From NCBI RefSeq assembly GCF_022539665.2, contig NC_081331.1:8835534-8899533 (forward strand): a stretch of 64,000 nucleotides of DNA, written 5' to 3'. Source of the stretch: Daphnia carinata (taxonomy: Eukaryota; Arthropoda; Branchiopoda; Diplostraca; Daphniidae). The position numbers and the translations under genes were made by a program. The notes under the pieces were generated by a model. That model searched no databases. It was not told the origin of the DNA and saw only the letters and a program-made list of their open reading frames with translations. Positions 1 through 16,710 of the stretch are shown one piece after another. Position 1 is the first letter of the stretch, and each line of letters opens with the position of its first letter.

Positions 1-267
1 GGACAAAATTTTATTTTTTTTATCGTCATTTTTACTGACCCTTTTTTGCCTTTGCGCAAGGGACCCTACCGCCAGAAGACACCGTGTAAAAAAGCCCCAA
101 AAACCCTTGGTGTTCGGATACTAAGGGCGGGTACTGTATATTGTACTTATATAATGAATATGTACAATTGGTGTGATAATTGAAATAAAAGAATATAAGA
201 AAAACAATTTTTTAATTATTGGTCAGCTAAATTAGTTACAATAATTAGTTGACTAATTACAGTAAAT

Positions 268-284
268 AGCCCTTGGTAAGGGCT
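268..284. repeat. Stem-loop A (7-bp stem, 3-nt loop)
   Basis: AGCCCTTGGTAAGGGCT is a perfect inverted repeat with a 3-nt centre. It differs from the stem-loop at 468-484 by one paired, compensatory change (C-G here, T-A there) and by one loop base. Its function is unknown. Confidence 0.6.
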
Positions 285-464
285 GTCTATTTCTGGGTAA
301 TTGTTATCAACATTTTCAAAGGGAAAAAATCTCAAAGGCAAAATGTGTTTTTGTTGTTTTTCGATCTGAGGTTCTAATGGACGCAACTGATAAAAACAAA
401 AAAATAGATGTTACGCTTAAACTTTTTCCTTTTCTGAAAATTTAACATAAATTTCATAGAATTA

Positions 465-487
465 GATAGCTCTTGATAAGAGCTATC
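465..487. repeat. Stem-loop B (10-bp stem, 3-nt loop)
   Basis: The core AGCTCTTGATAAGAGCT at 468-484 is a perfect inverted repeat. It extends by three more base pairs on each side to a 10-bp stem. It is the second copy of the stem-loop at 268-284, 200 bp away. The stem is shorter-looped than the histone-mRNA stem-loop and lacks its flanks, so I do not call it one. Confidence 0.6.
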
Positions 488-1286
488 GATTGATGCAAAA
501 TTTGTCAATTTTGACTGTTTATTTTCCTCATAAATAATTATTAAAGGATTTCATGATTTTAGAAAGGGGAGGGGGTGTGTGAAAAAGACGAAATTTTGCA
601 TTGATCGTTTGATGCTTAATCTTCGTCAAAACAGGAAATCATTATAATATTTTTGTTGCTGGTGATCAAGGAACAAGTTATTATAAACGATTACTTTTAA
701 GATGCTATATTTAACCCCAAAAATTACGTTTGAAAAAGTGGTTTTTGATAAACCATTATGGCGGCCATTTTTTTACCACGCCAAGTTCAAATTTTAAAAA
801 TGTAAATAAGTGTAAAAAATTTAAATTATAAGTACATATTTACATTTTGTTTGTGTCTAGAGAATTTCAATATCCGTCTTAGATAGAAAATCTTAAAAAT
901 TAAATAATATAAGCTAAACAAATTTATTTCATGGGTTCTCATTTAATTTACAACTTTAGGGGTCTTTTTCCACATTTCCGCATGGAAAACTACGTTTTAT
1001 CGCGACTTCCGCATGGAAAAACTCTAAGCAGACAATATTCCAAAAAAACAATTGACTAACGCCCTGCGCGCTTATCATTTAGCCCATAAGAAAAAGTGCA
1101 TCTGCAACTTTGTACTACTTAGTAGTGTACATATGTACTGAGACCATGTTGGACTCCTACCAATAGGCGAGACGCGGTCATTCCACGGTGTTTTCCACGC
1201 TATAGCTGTACATGCTACGCGTTTAAGATTCACCGGGGCTCGGCTAACGCGCCAAAATCTATAACAACAATTAAGACAACCAAAAA

Positions 1287-4200
1287 ATGGAGCAACAAGG
1301 ACAGCGTCTTATAACGTAATAATTAAACAGTTACGTACAACTCATGTATCTAATGCTTGTCGTATTTCAGATCTTTTTTTTCGAAACCACGTTTAACGTC
1401 TTCTGCAGAAGTCGTTAAAGGAAAAGAAAAGAGCGTAGAAGTGCGATGCACCGATGAAGCATCTGTGTTGCCGTGAGTAGACGTGAATAATGTTTTCCAA
1501 GTTCGTGCAATATACTACAACCCAGAAGATTGTTCACACATTCCAAAGATTTTATAGCTTAAACTGCTTATGTTTTAATAAAAAAATCACCACATCAGTA
1601 CAATTGTTTAGGGGGATTAAAAGTTGTGCCAGTGACAGTCCAGCCAAAACAGCCACCAAAAAAGTAAAAGCACTTGAAAGTGATGATGAGGCTCCTGTTT
1701 CTCGAAAAAATAAGTAATGTATAGAGTGTAAAAAATTTTTCATTTTACCTAATAGTGAGTTATCTAGGAGGAGAAAATGTGCTGTAAGCAGCAGTGATGA
1801 GTCAGAACCAGAAACAGAGGCTATAACAAGAAACAAAAACTTGACACCAAAACTTAAATCACCAAGCAAATTATCAGGATCTACTAATGAAAATAGTACT
1901 ACACTTTTTGAGAAAAAGGAGGACTCTAAGTTAAACAAGAAAAGTGTTCTATTAGTAGACAAAGAAGGTTTGAGTGCTATAAGATATTTTAGCCATGTTT
2001 AAAGTTATTGTATTTTATTGGGTAGATATTCTCATTTACTTAATGGCCATTCTTTGAAATAGATACATGTGATTCAAACGATGAAATCAAGTTGGGGAAT
2101 CATGAGTACTATAATCCTGGCAAGAACAGTTATCATCCTCTAAAAGATGCAACATGGAAAATGGGTGATATCGTACCATACATGGCCCTAGCTAAAACAC
2201 TGGAACTTGTGAGAAACTTTACTTAATATTGAATAAGCACAATTCCTTTCCAAATTTAAAATAATCTACTTATTTATTCATTCACCAGATTGAAGAAACT
2301 AGTTCCAGGTTGAAAATGATAGAAATCTTGGCAAACTACTTCAGAAGTGTTTTTCTTTTGTCACCAAATGATGTGTTGTGCTCTGTTTATTTATGTTTAA
2401 ATCAATTAGCACCTGCATATATTGGTTGGTTGGCTTTTTTTTTTAACCTTCAACCAGCTGTTGAAACTAAAAAACTTATTTTAATGCTCTTTCAGGCCTG
2501 GAGCTTGGAGTAGGGGAAGGTATAATCATTAAAGCTATTGCACAAGCTACTGGAAGAACAGCAGACAAAGTTAAAGCTGATGTATCAGCTAAAGGAGATG
2601 TGGGTTTAGTAGCAGAGGCATCAAAAAGCACCCAAAAAACCCTTTTTATTTTCAGGTGGTGTACTAATGAAAAGCTTTTACCTTTAATAAATTGATTTTG
2701 TGATACCGTCAATTTACAGGCCAGCTATTTTAACAGTGAATAGCGTATTCAGCAAATTGACCGAAGTAGCTGTGATGACAGGAAATAGTTCCCAGACGAA
2801 GAAAGTAGATAAGATTCACGGATTACTCGTTGCTGCGAAGCAATTAGAAGCCCGTTTCATAGCACGATCGCTGGCTGGCAAGCTACGAATTGGGTTGGCT
2901 GAACAGTCTCTTCTTCAAGCGTTAGCTTTTGCAGCTTCCGCAACTCCCCCAAATCAGCCTTCACCGCCTACCCAACTGAACTGTTTCCAGGGGCTTAGCA
3001 GTGAAGCCATTAAAGCCAAAGTGGAAGCTGCAGCAGTCATTTTAAAGACAGCATATTGGCAAGTATTAGCTTTATTCCTTCTATTTCTGTTTCTGCCGTA
3101 AATTCAAGCCATCGTTATTCAAGTTGTGAATTAATTGAGAATTGAGTTTGAATAATTGAGCTAGTTTTCCGACTTCTTTCGTTTTTTACGTGTAATTATA
3201 ACACTATGGAAAGTTTCCTTTTGAAAAGATGCAATTCGCTGTATACTTAATATTGAACAGTTGGGTTAGTTTTGCGGGCCATTTTATTTTTTATTTTATA
3301 TATTTGTTTTCTCGTTTTTGCAGCCAATGCCCTAGCTATGATCGAATCATACCAGTTCTTTTACGGGAAGGCGTAGCAGCGCTCCCACTGCATTGTACCC
3401 TTACTCCAGGAGTTCCATTAAAACCCATGTTGGCGTGTCCTACAAGAGGTGTCGGAGAAGTACTGCAGAAGTTTGAATCTACCAAGTTCACCTGTGAGTG
3501 GAAATACGATGGTGAAAGAGCGCAGATACACCTCCTCGAGAATGGCGAAGTCAGAATTTACAGCAGGAACCAAGAAAATAACACCTCAAAGTACCCTGAT
3601 ATTATCAGTCGCTTTCAGTCATGGATTGCTCCGTCAGCTTCCGTTCGATCTGCGATTATTGATTCTGAAGCTGTAGCTTGGGATACAGAGAAGAAAACAA
3701 TCCTTCCGTTTCAAATTCTTTCAACGAGAAAACGAAAAGATGCTGTTGAAGCAGACATTAAAGTTCAAGTAAGATTTTTATTTTCAGCGTTGCAAACATT
3801 TGCCTGTTTTTTATTAAACAAATTTTCAACGCAATTAAAAAATATTTACAGGTTTGCGTATTCGCATTTGATTTGTTGTTCATCAACGGAGAGTCCCTTG
3901 TCGAAATCCCGTTAATAGAACGTCGACAAAAGCTTTGGAACTCTTTTCATAGAGTTGATGGTCAGTTTGATTTTGCAACTAGCAGAGATCCACAATCAAT
4001 TGAGGAAATCGAAGAATTTTTGGACGAATCGTTGAAAGGTGATGTTTTATTTAGGCCTAGTGGACAATACTATCAAATGCCGTATATTAAACTGTTACAT
4101 GCCCTTTGCCAGCTAAATTTTATCTAAATTGGTATGCTTATATATTTTTCAAACTCGTTTTTCTTTCACTGAAGGCAATTGCGAAGGACTTATGGTTAAA

Positions 4201-5005
4201 GGCTTAGTGAAAGATGCTACGTATGAAATTGCGAAGAGATCGAAAAATTGGTTGAAATTAAAGAAAGACTACTTGGATGGAGTTGGTGACACGATTGATG
4301 CCGTCGTAATAGGCGGTTATTTAGGCAGAGGCAAACGCACCGGTCTTTACGGCGGCTTTTTACTGGCATGCTACGATGAAAACAATGAAGATTACCAGTC
4401 ACTTTGTAAAGTAAGTGCATATCTGGTGTAGAATTCCAAAAGTTTTACTACATATTGCTTACCTGAATTTTATAACATTATTAACCACCGTCCTGAATTT
4501 TGTTGAGCAGATCGGTACAGGATTTAGTGATGAAGATTTTCAGACCCATAGTGATTTCCTCAAAAACCACATAATTCAAAAGCCAAAACCTTACTACCGG
4601 GTTAGATAATGTGCTACGTTAATCGCGTCATGTACCCAAATTAATAATCTTATCCTATTGCTATCTTACTGTGCAGTTTGACCAAACGTTATCACCCGAT
4701 CATTGGTTTGAGCCCGTGCAAGTGTGGGAAATTAAATGCGCTGACTTGTCCATTTCGCCAGTACATAGAGCTGCTGTCGGAATAATTGACCCTGTTAAAG
4801 GAATTTCTTTGAGATTTCCTCGTTTTATAAGAATACGACCGGACAAGAATCCGGAGAATGCTACATCAGCCGAACAGGTAACAAAAATGATGTAGCCTTT
4901 TTAACTGTTTACTAACAAATTACTTTATAGATTGCCGATCTTTACAAGAGCCAAGACCAGATAAAAAATCGGAAAATAGAGGAGGATGAAGAGGGCTTTT
5001 ATTGA
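1287..5005 (+). CDS. LIG1: DNA ligase I (ATP-dependent), 14 exons, 815 aa
   Basis: Seals nicks between Okazaki fragments and in excision repair in the nucleus. Exons by splice sites: 1287-1315, 1371-1472, 1612-1713, 1768-1967, 2063-2208, 2289-2424, 2496-2655, 2720-3058, 3324-3768, 3852-4038, 4175-4410, 4511-4600, 4677-4877, 4931-5005. They total 2,448 nt, exactly 816 codons. The start is supported by a PCNA-binding PIP box split by intron 1 (Q6, I9, F12, F13). An acidic/basic linker follows, then the DNA-binding domain (from about residue 155), then the adenylation domain with KYDG and catalytic Lys465, EAVAWD, EGLMVK and WLKLKKDY motifs, and the OB-fold ending in [11 protein letters not shown]. 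The animal enzyme is about 900 aa; the difference is in the N-terminal linker. Intron 8 (3059-3323) uses a GC donor. No disabling lesion is seen, so the gene is probably functional. Confidence 0.95.
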
Positions 5006-5101
5006 ATCATGATATTCCTATGAAAACCCTTTTCGAGTATAGAAGCATACTGTGGTGATATTTCATTCTATTGATTTTTGTGTAAATCAATTATCATTTG
5101 A

Positions 5102-5107
5102 AATAAA
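5102..5107 (+). terminator. Poly(A) signal of the ligase gene
   Basis: AATAAA lies 97 nt after the ligase stop codon, the usual position for a 3'-end processing signal. This is an inference from position and motif only. Confidence 0.55.
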
Positions 5108-5948
5108 TTACCGTAATTGTCAATCGCGCATTAGACCATAAAATAGATTGCTTATTGCGATTCCAGAAATGTAGCCTGATCAGTCGATTGACTATTAACA
5201 AAGCAACCAGATAGATTGTCCTACTATCCAATCCTTAGTCTTGTTTTTCATCGAAGTCCATAAGTACTACAGTATTGCCTTGCGATTTGCTTCCTTCAAT
5301 CGCATTCGTTAGAGTCGTTATCGTTATCCTTTTGGTTATAAAGAAAAATAATTGTACAGTATGTAGCCTACTAAATTAATCAAAAAATTGGTAATCCCCA
5401 AGTCTACAATAACCTTAATTTTCGTAATGTGCTACACAAGCATAAAAAATAAAGGTTCAATTGGTAACAGTTGAAAATTTGGTTTGGTAAAAATTTCAGT
5501 CAACGATCCCTTCCGGATCGTTGTCCACATTCGAAGAAAAATTGACTACAAACGAATGAGCACACAATGAGGCATTCTCTAATTGTTTGTATCCACCTAT
5601 TTCTATTGAAATATGAACAGCTATGTTCCATTGAGTCTATCATACTTGCTCACCAGAAAGTTTTGAATTAGGGCAGTGCTTAATTGAGAGCTAAACAATC
5701 TGTTTTTTTTTGCACTTTACTAGATCATAAATTTTTTCTAAGCTGTTATATTTTAAACGAATAGAATGAAATTCAGCAATTATAGTAAACAGAATTAGTA
5801 TACATTTTAATTTTTACTTTGTATACTTTTAAAAATTCTCATCCTTGAAGAAGTACACCAAAAATGTAAGGGAGAAAAAGACCCCTTTCAATGTGAGCAC
5901 TAGATAATGAGAAAAGAGATTTCCCTCCCCTATTTGACTAGTAGTACA
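5108..5948. other. Intergenic, convergent 3' flanks of ligase and ACBP genes
   Basis: AT-rich DNA between two convergent genes. I see no exon, RNA gene or repeat. It must contain the 3' UTR of the minus-strand ACBP gene; a weak ATTAAA on that strand (5806-5811) could be its poly(A) signal. Confidence 0.5.
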
Positions 5949-6355
5949 TCATGCACTGTACTTAGCCACCAGCTCTTCTGACTTCACAACATACGCTTCT
6001 TTTGCTGCATCTGAAGACATGCCTTTTTTTGATTCCCAGGCATCCCATTTGGCTTTTCCTTTAAAATCCAACATTCCAGGTCGTGCTGAATATAGAAATC
6101 AGTTTCAGGATATCAGAAAGCTTCATTTGAAAAATATTTATAGTAAAACTAACCAACGTTAACATCTCCAACAGTGGCTTGCTTAAATAACGCATAAATT
6201 TCTTTTAGTTCATCGTCAGTAGGCCTAGCAGTCAACGCTTTGATATCCTCTGCAGCTTTATTGAATTTCTATTATAAGGTATTTAAGAAAAATGATTAAA
6301 TAATGTTTTAGAAAATTGTCAACCTAAAAATCCTGCGTACTTCATCAAGAGACAT
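5949..6355 (-). CDS. DBI: Acyl-CoA-binding protein (diazepam-binding inhibitor), 88 aa
   Basis: A small cytosolic four-helix protein that binds medium- and long-chain acyl-CoA esters and buffers them for lipid metabolism. Three minus-strand exons join cleanly: 6355-6341, 6268-6154 and 6085-5949 (267 nt, 88 codons plus stop), matching the usual 86-92 aa of the family. The product starts [17 protein letters not shown] and carries the signature segments [14 protein letters not shown] and [16 protein letters not shown], ending in EELVAKYSA. All introns are short with GT-AG ends. The gene is divergent from RpL37A, with about 466 bp between the two start codons. No lesions are seen. Confidence 0.95.
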
Positions 6356-6821
6356 TTTTGCTGTTATTGGACAAATATAATATTGTTCGTCAGGGTTCCT
6401 CCACGTAAGCCACTAGTGCCCACAAAACAAGATTAATAGATCCTCTTCTCAACAGGAGGAAAAATAGTTGTCTATTAAGTTAACTTCGGTTAACTTATCC
6501 AGCCATTGAAGATACAAGCAAGGAGCAAGGAGAGTAATTGGGCCTTGAGGAAATCTGGAGATTTAAAAAACATCAAATGAATTCTTGAAAATTAACGCTC
6601 GATCCAAGGCAATTAAACTAGAGTTTTTAAAGTACTATATAATAAACTGGCAGAAAGAAATAAGAAAAATATTTAGGTATTGCAACATTGGAATACTTTT
6701 TTTTTCATGAAAGCTTCTGTTTAGTACCTTTTCTTCTTTTTCCCTTTCTTGCTTGGTCGTCGTCTGACTGTTCCATTCTTTTCCGGGCCACTTAACGTCA
6801 GGTCTCTACGAAGCATACACA
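6356..6821. promoter_or_regulatory. Shared divergent promoter region of ACBP and RpL37A
   Basis: The 466 bp between the two divergent start codons must hold both promoters and 5' UTRs. No TATA box is evident. A 24-nt pure pyrimidine run at 6727-6750 lies about 70 nt upstream of the RpL37A start codon, which fits the 5' TOP context of ribosomal protein genes. Confidence 0.55.
6727..6750 (+). promoter_or_regulatory. Candidate 5' TOP / polypyrimidine initiator of RpL37A
   Basis: An uninterrupted run of C and T at the expected distance upstream of a ribosomal protein start codon. 5' TOP tracts mark the transcription start of ribosomal protein mRNAs and confer growth-dependent translation. The exact start site cannot be read from sequence. 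Confidence 0.45.
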
Positions 6822-13645
<6,824 letters not shown>

Positions 13646-16600
13646 ATGATTCAAGATTCACTGGTCGTGGAATTCTCCGGCAAATTAATCGAAAATGAAA
13701 GGTGTGGAACTGTGGGACAAAAGTACCCTGTCTTCATTAAGGTATGGAGCTCTCCAGGAGAGCAGTCATCCCCCTACAAATTTGAAACAGGAGCATGCTT
13801 GCCGTCTGTCACAGTCCGCGGACCTTTACGCGAGGCTTCTCGGTGAGTTGACGATTCGTTTGCCTGCTCGTTGTCGTAAAAAGTATCATCTCACGTAGTC
13901 TAAATACCATTCTATGGTATGAATGGCTTTGACACCCTAACGCGCTAATAGCGCATTTTTATATCAAAATGGAATAAAAATTCGCCATATAATATGACGT
14001 AAAATCAATGAGTGTATGGGTTTTCTCTATACGGACAGGTGATGTTGTGTATTGTCTTCATATCCAGATAGCTAGAAAACACATTAATAGACCGGGAAAA
14101 AATTGTCCCCAATCAGCCCCTAGTGCGCTTTGTTTTGCGTCTTTTTGTTCTGAACGTAAATCGTCGTGACCAAGGACATTTTTTTTTTCAAATTATTATA
14201 TTGCAGTTCTTTTGAAGACGACACCAATGGCTCTGAATATTTTTATTGCCCTCACCAGCTCGAGTATACAGGTCGCAAGACATCGGAAAGCATCAACCAC
14301 ATAACATGTCCTTTACATCATTTGACAACTAATAACAGCAACGGTGGAAGTTTACGCCTGCGACCGACTGTAACAAGAAAACAGTTAAATAAGCCGATCT
14401 TTAAAATAACCTTTAATGTACGACAACTGGATTGTTATCTCTTGGAAACAATCCTCTCGTTTCCTCAAGCCGGCAAATTTGAAATCGATATCATTTTGCC
14501 AAACAGCACCGTCATTGGCAGCCCCTTAAAGGTACGTCTGGTATACTGTAAATGGCTTTAAAGTTTTGAAAAATTGTTCTGTTTTGCAAGAATCTTTCGC
14601 ATTCCATTCCCGTACACATTTAATTTGGTTTAAAGACGGTAATTACTAAGCTAGTTCTAAGCTTGTTGTTCATTATTCCCCTGCCAACTCCATTGTCGAA
14701 AGAAATTGGTGTGGCTGCTAAAATTTCAATAACTAAATAGATGGTGGCCAACCTAGAAAATGCACAATTGCCACCTTATGTTTCGTAATACTTCGGCAAA
14801 GGTCTCCCAATACATAAACTTTTTAATTATTGGCAGACCTTAGTACACTATTTCACAAATCAACCCATATTTGTTAATAATTCAATAAATAATACCTTTC
14901 TACGTGATAAAGGTTGATATTTTTCCCATTGGAATTCGAAAAAAATCATACGGAGATCAGTTACGAAGCTCTTCGGGTACAGATATGGTACTTAAAGATG
15001 CTGCTGCTGAAGACGATAGCCTCATCAACCGAATCGGCTGCCGCGGACGAGCCAAAGGACAGTTCATTAACCCACAAGTAAGTACTACGAGTAAAAAACC
15101 ATCACCAATTGTTTGGCAGTTTATACAAAACGAAACGCAAAGATGTGTTCAATTGGAGAACGTTTAAATAATACATAAACATTAAAATTAAATTCTCTTC
15201 TCCATGTCAGGATATCAGCACAACTGTTTCGGGGAGAATTTTAGCTACAGATTCCAACAACCAATGCGTCCAGATTTTCAAGGCAAAAAGAACTCAAAAT
15301 GAAATACAATTTTCGAGTTTTGGAAGTTTACCTATCGTACGCGGCCGGCTCCTGGGTCAGCTGCAGCGACCAACAGGTAGACTATATTTTTATGAAATGT
15401 TTCTTATGATTCAAAATTATAGTTGCAGCGTAAGTGGAGGGTGCATGATAAGAATAGAATTATGTAGGCAATATATGCGTCTTCACAAACATATGTTTTA
15501 ATTTTTTTATTGTATTCGTTTTCAAAACAAATCATGTTTCTCTGCGTTTCACAGTACACTGCATGTGATAGGGTATGTTCACAGCTGTAAACTGTCACAG
15601 TTGAAGTGTTACTTACTGTACGTTGCAACAAACAACGTTTTTCTAAAATAAGGTTTTAAGCTGTCTGAACAAGGAAAATTGTAATAGATGTGTAAGGAAA
15701 AAGCTTCTTATTTTAAACTTTCCAATAAATTTGTTAACAGGCATTGCCTTCCTGCCGGAAGGTGAGCAGTTTATTATTGCTGATTATGAAAATCGTTGGG
15801 TCTCACTTTTTGAAGCCAGAGGAAAATTTTTATCTCGCTTTGGAATGGGCAAACTACAAGGTACATTTACCGTAGAGATTATCTATACACGCGTCATAGG
15901 CATGTAAAAAAAATATCGCAAATCAAATTTAGCCTTGTTAAAATAAGTAGCATTAAAAAAGATCTCCTTCATCAATACAGGTCCTAAAGGTTTAGCCGTT
16001 GACGGAAAGGGCCACATATATGTGGTGGACAATAAGGCATCATCAGTTTGTGTTTTCCTGACCAATGGACGTTTTGTTGGACGGTTTGGTTCACGCGGTG
16101 TTGGCGAGGATCATTTAGCTGGTCCTCACTTTATTGGAATCAATAGTTTTGGCCATGCTATTATCTCAGATTTTCATAACCACGCAGTTAAGGTATTCAA
16201 AGCGTAGACATTTTTGGCCTTTTCGTATTTAAACTGAACGCTGCTTTCTCGTTAGGTGTTTGATTCTACTGGTCAATTTTTATACAGCTTTGGATGCAAT
16301 GGCGAAGACGAAGGGCAGTTTAACGCTCCGACGGGAGTTGCTATAGATCCGTATGACAATATTTTAGTAGCAGACTGGGGAAATTCTCGTGTACAGGTAA
16401 TTTCATTTTTATTTCTATTGAAAGTGGTAACTTAAACTAAAATGAACTATGCACATTTTTTAAAAATGAATTAACAATAAAAATAAATATATGCTTAAAA
16501 AATCCATATAGGTGTTTGACCGCCAAGGAACTTTTTTACAGTTTATCGACAGTTCTTCCGATCCCCTCTATGGCCCTCAGGGATTGAGCCTATGTGATGG

Positions 16601-16688
16601 AATTTTGTATGTTGCGGATTCAGGAAATCACTGCATTAAAGTTTACAAATACGATAACTTTGTTACAAATGTGACTCAAGTCGAATAA
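13646..16688 (+). CDS. TRIM2/TRIM3-like NHL-repeat protein (filamin-NHL part), 8 exons
   Basis: Eight exons join in frame to 501 codons including stop: 13646-13842, 14207-14531, 14913-15077, 15211-15376, 15741-15860, 15981-16192, 16256-16396 and 16512-16688. The first exon may begin upstream; I place the start at an ATG (13646) after which the frame stays open. Exons 1-3 resemble a degenerate filamin/ABP280 domain ending in GSPLKVDIFP. From about residue 210 a six-bladed NHL propeller follows, with blade motifs [59 protein letters not shown] and LYGPQGLSL. This order and wording are those of TRIM2/TRIM3 (nhl-1), E3 ligases that also have N-terminal RING, B-box and coiled coil. None of those is found here. 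The gene is either 5'-incomplete in my model or a ligase-dead NHL adaptor. Confidence 0.85.
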
Positions 16689-16704
16689 ATGGTTCCCTTC
16701 TGAA

Positions 16705-16710
16705 AATAAA
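16705..16710 (+). terminator. Poly(A) signal of the TRIM/NHL gene
   Basis: AATAAA 17-22 nt after the stop codon; a second one overlaps the stop itself (16684-16689). Inferred from motif and position. Confidence 0.5.

Larger units (their letters stand above)
1..1286. other. Intergenic DNA upstream of DNA ligase I
   Basis: This AT-rich stretch has no recognisable coding exon. It presumably contains the ligase promoter close to the start codon, but I see no convincing TATA box or E2F site. Two look-alike stem-loops lie at 268-284 and 468-484, and a short direct repeat containing TTCCGCATGGAAAA occurs twice near 976-1020. Confidence 0.5.

Noticed and set aside
465-487. Histone mRNA 3' stem-loop
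   Set aside because: The loop is 3 nt instead of 4, the stem sequence differs, no histone frame lies upstream, and no downstream element is visible.
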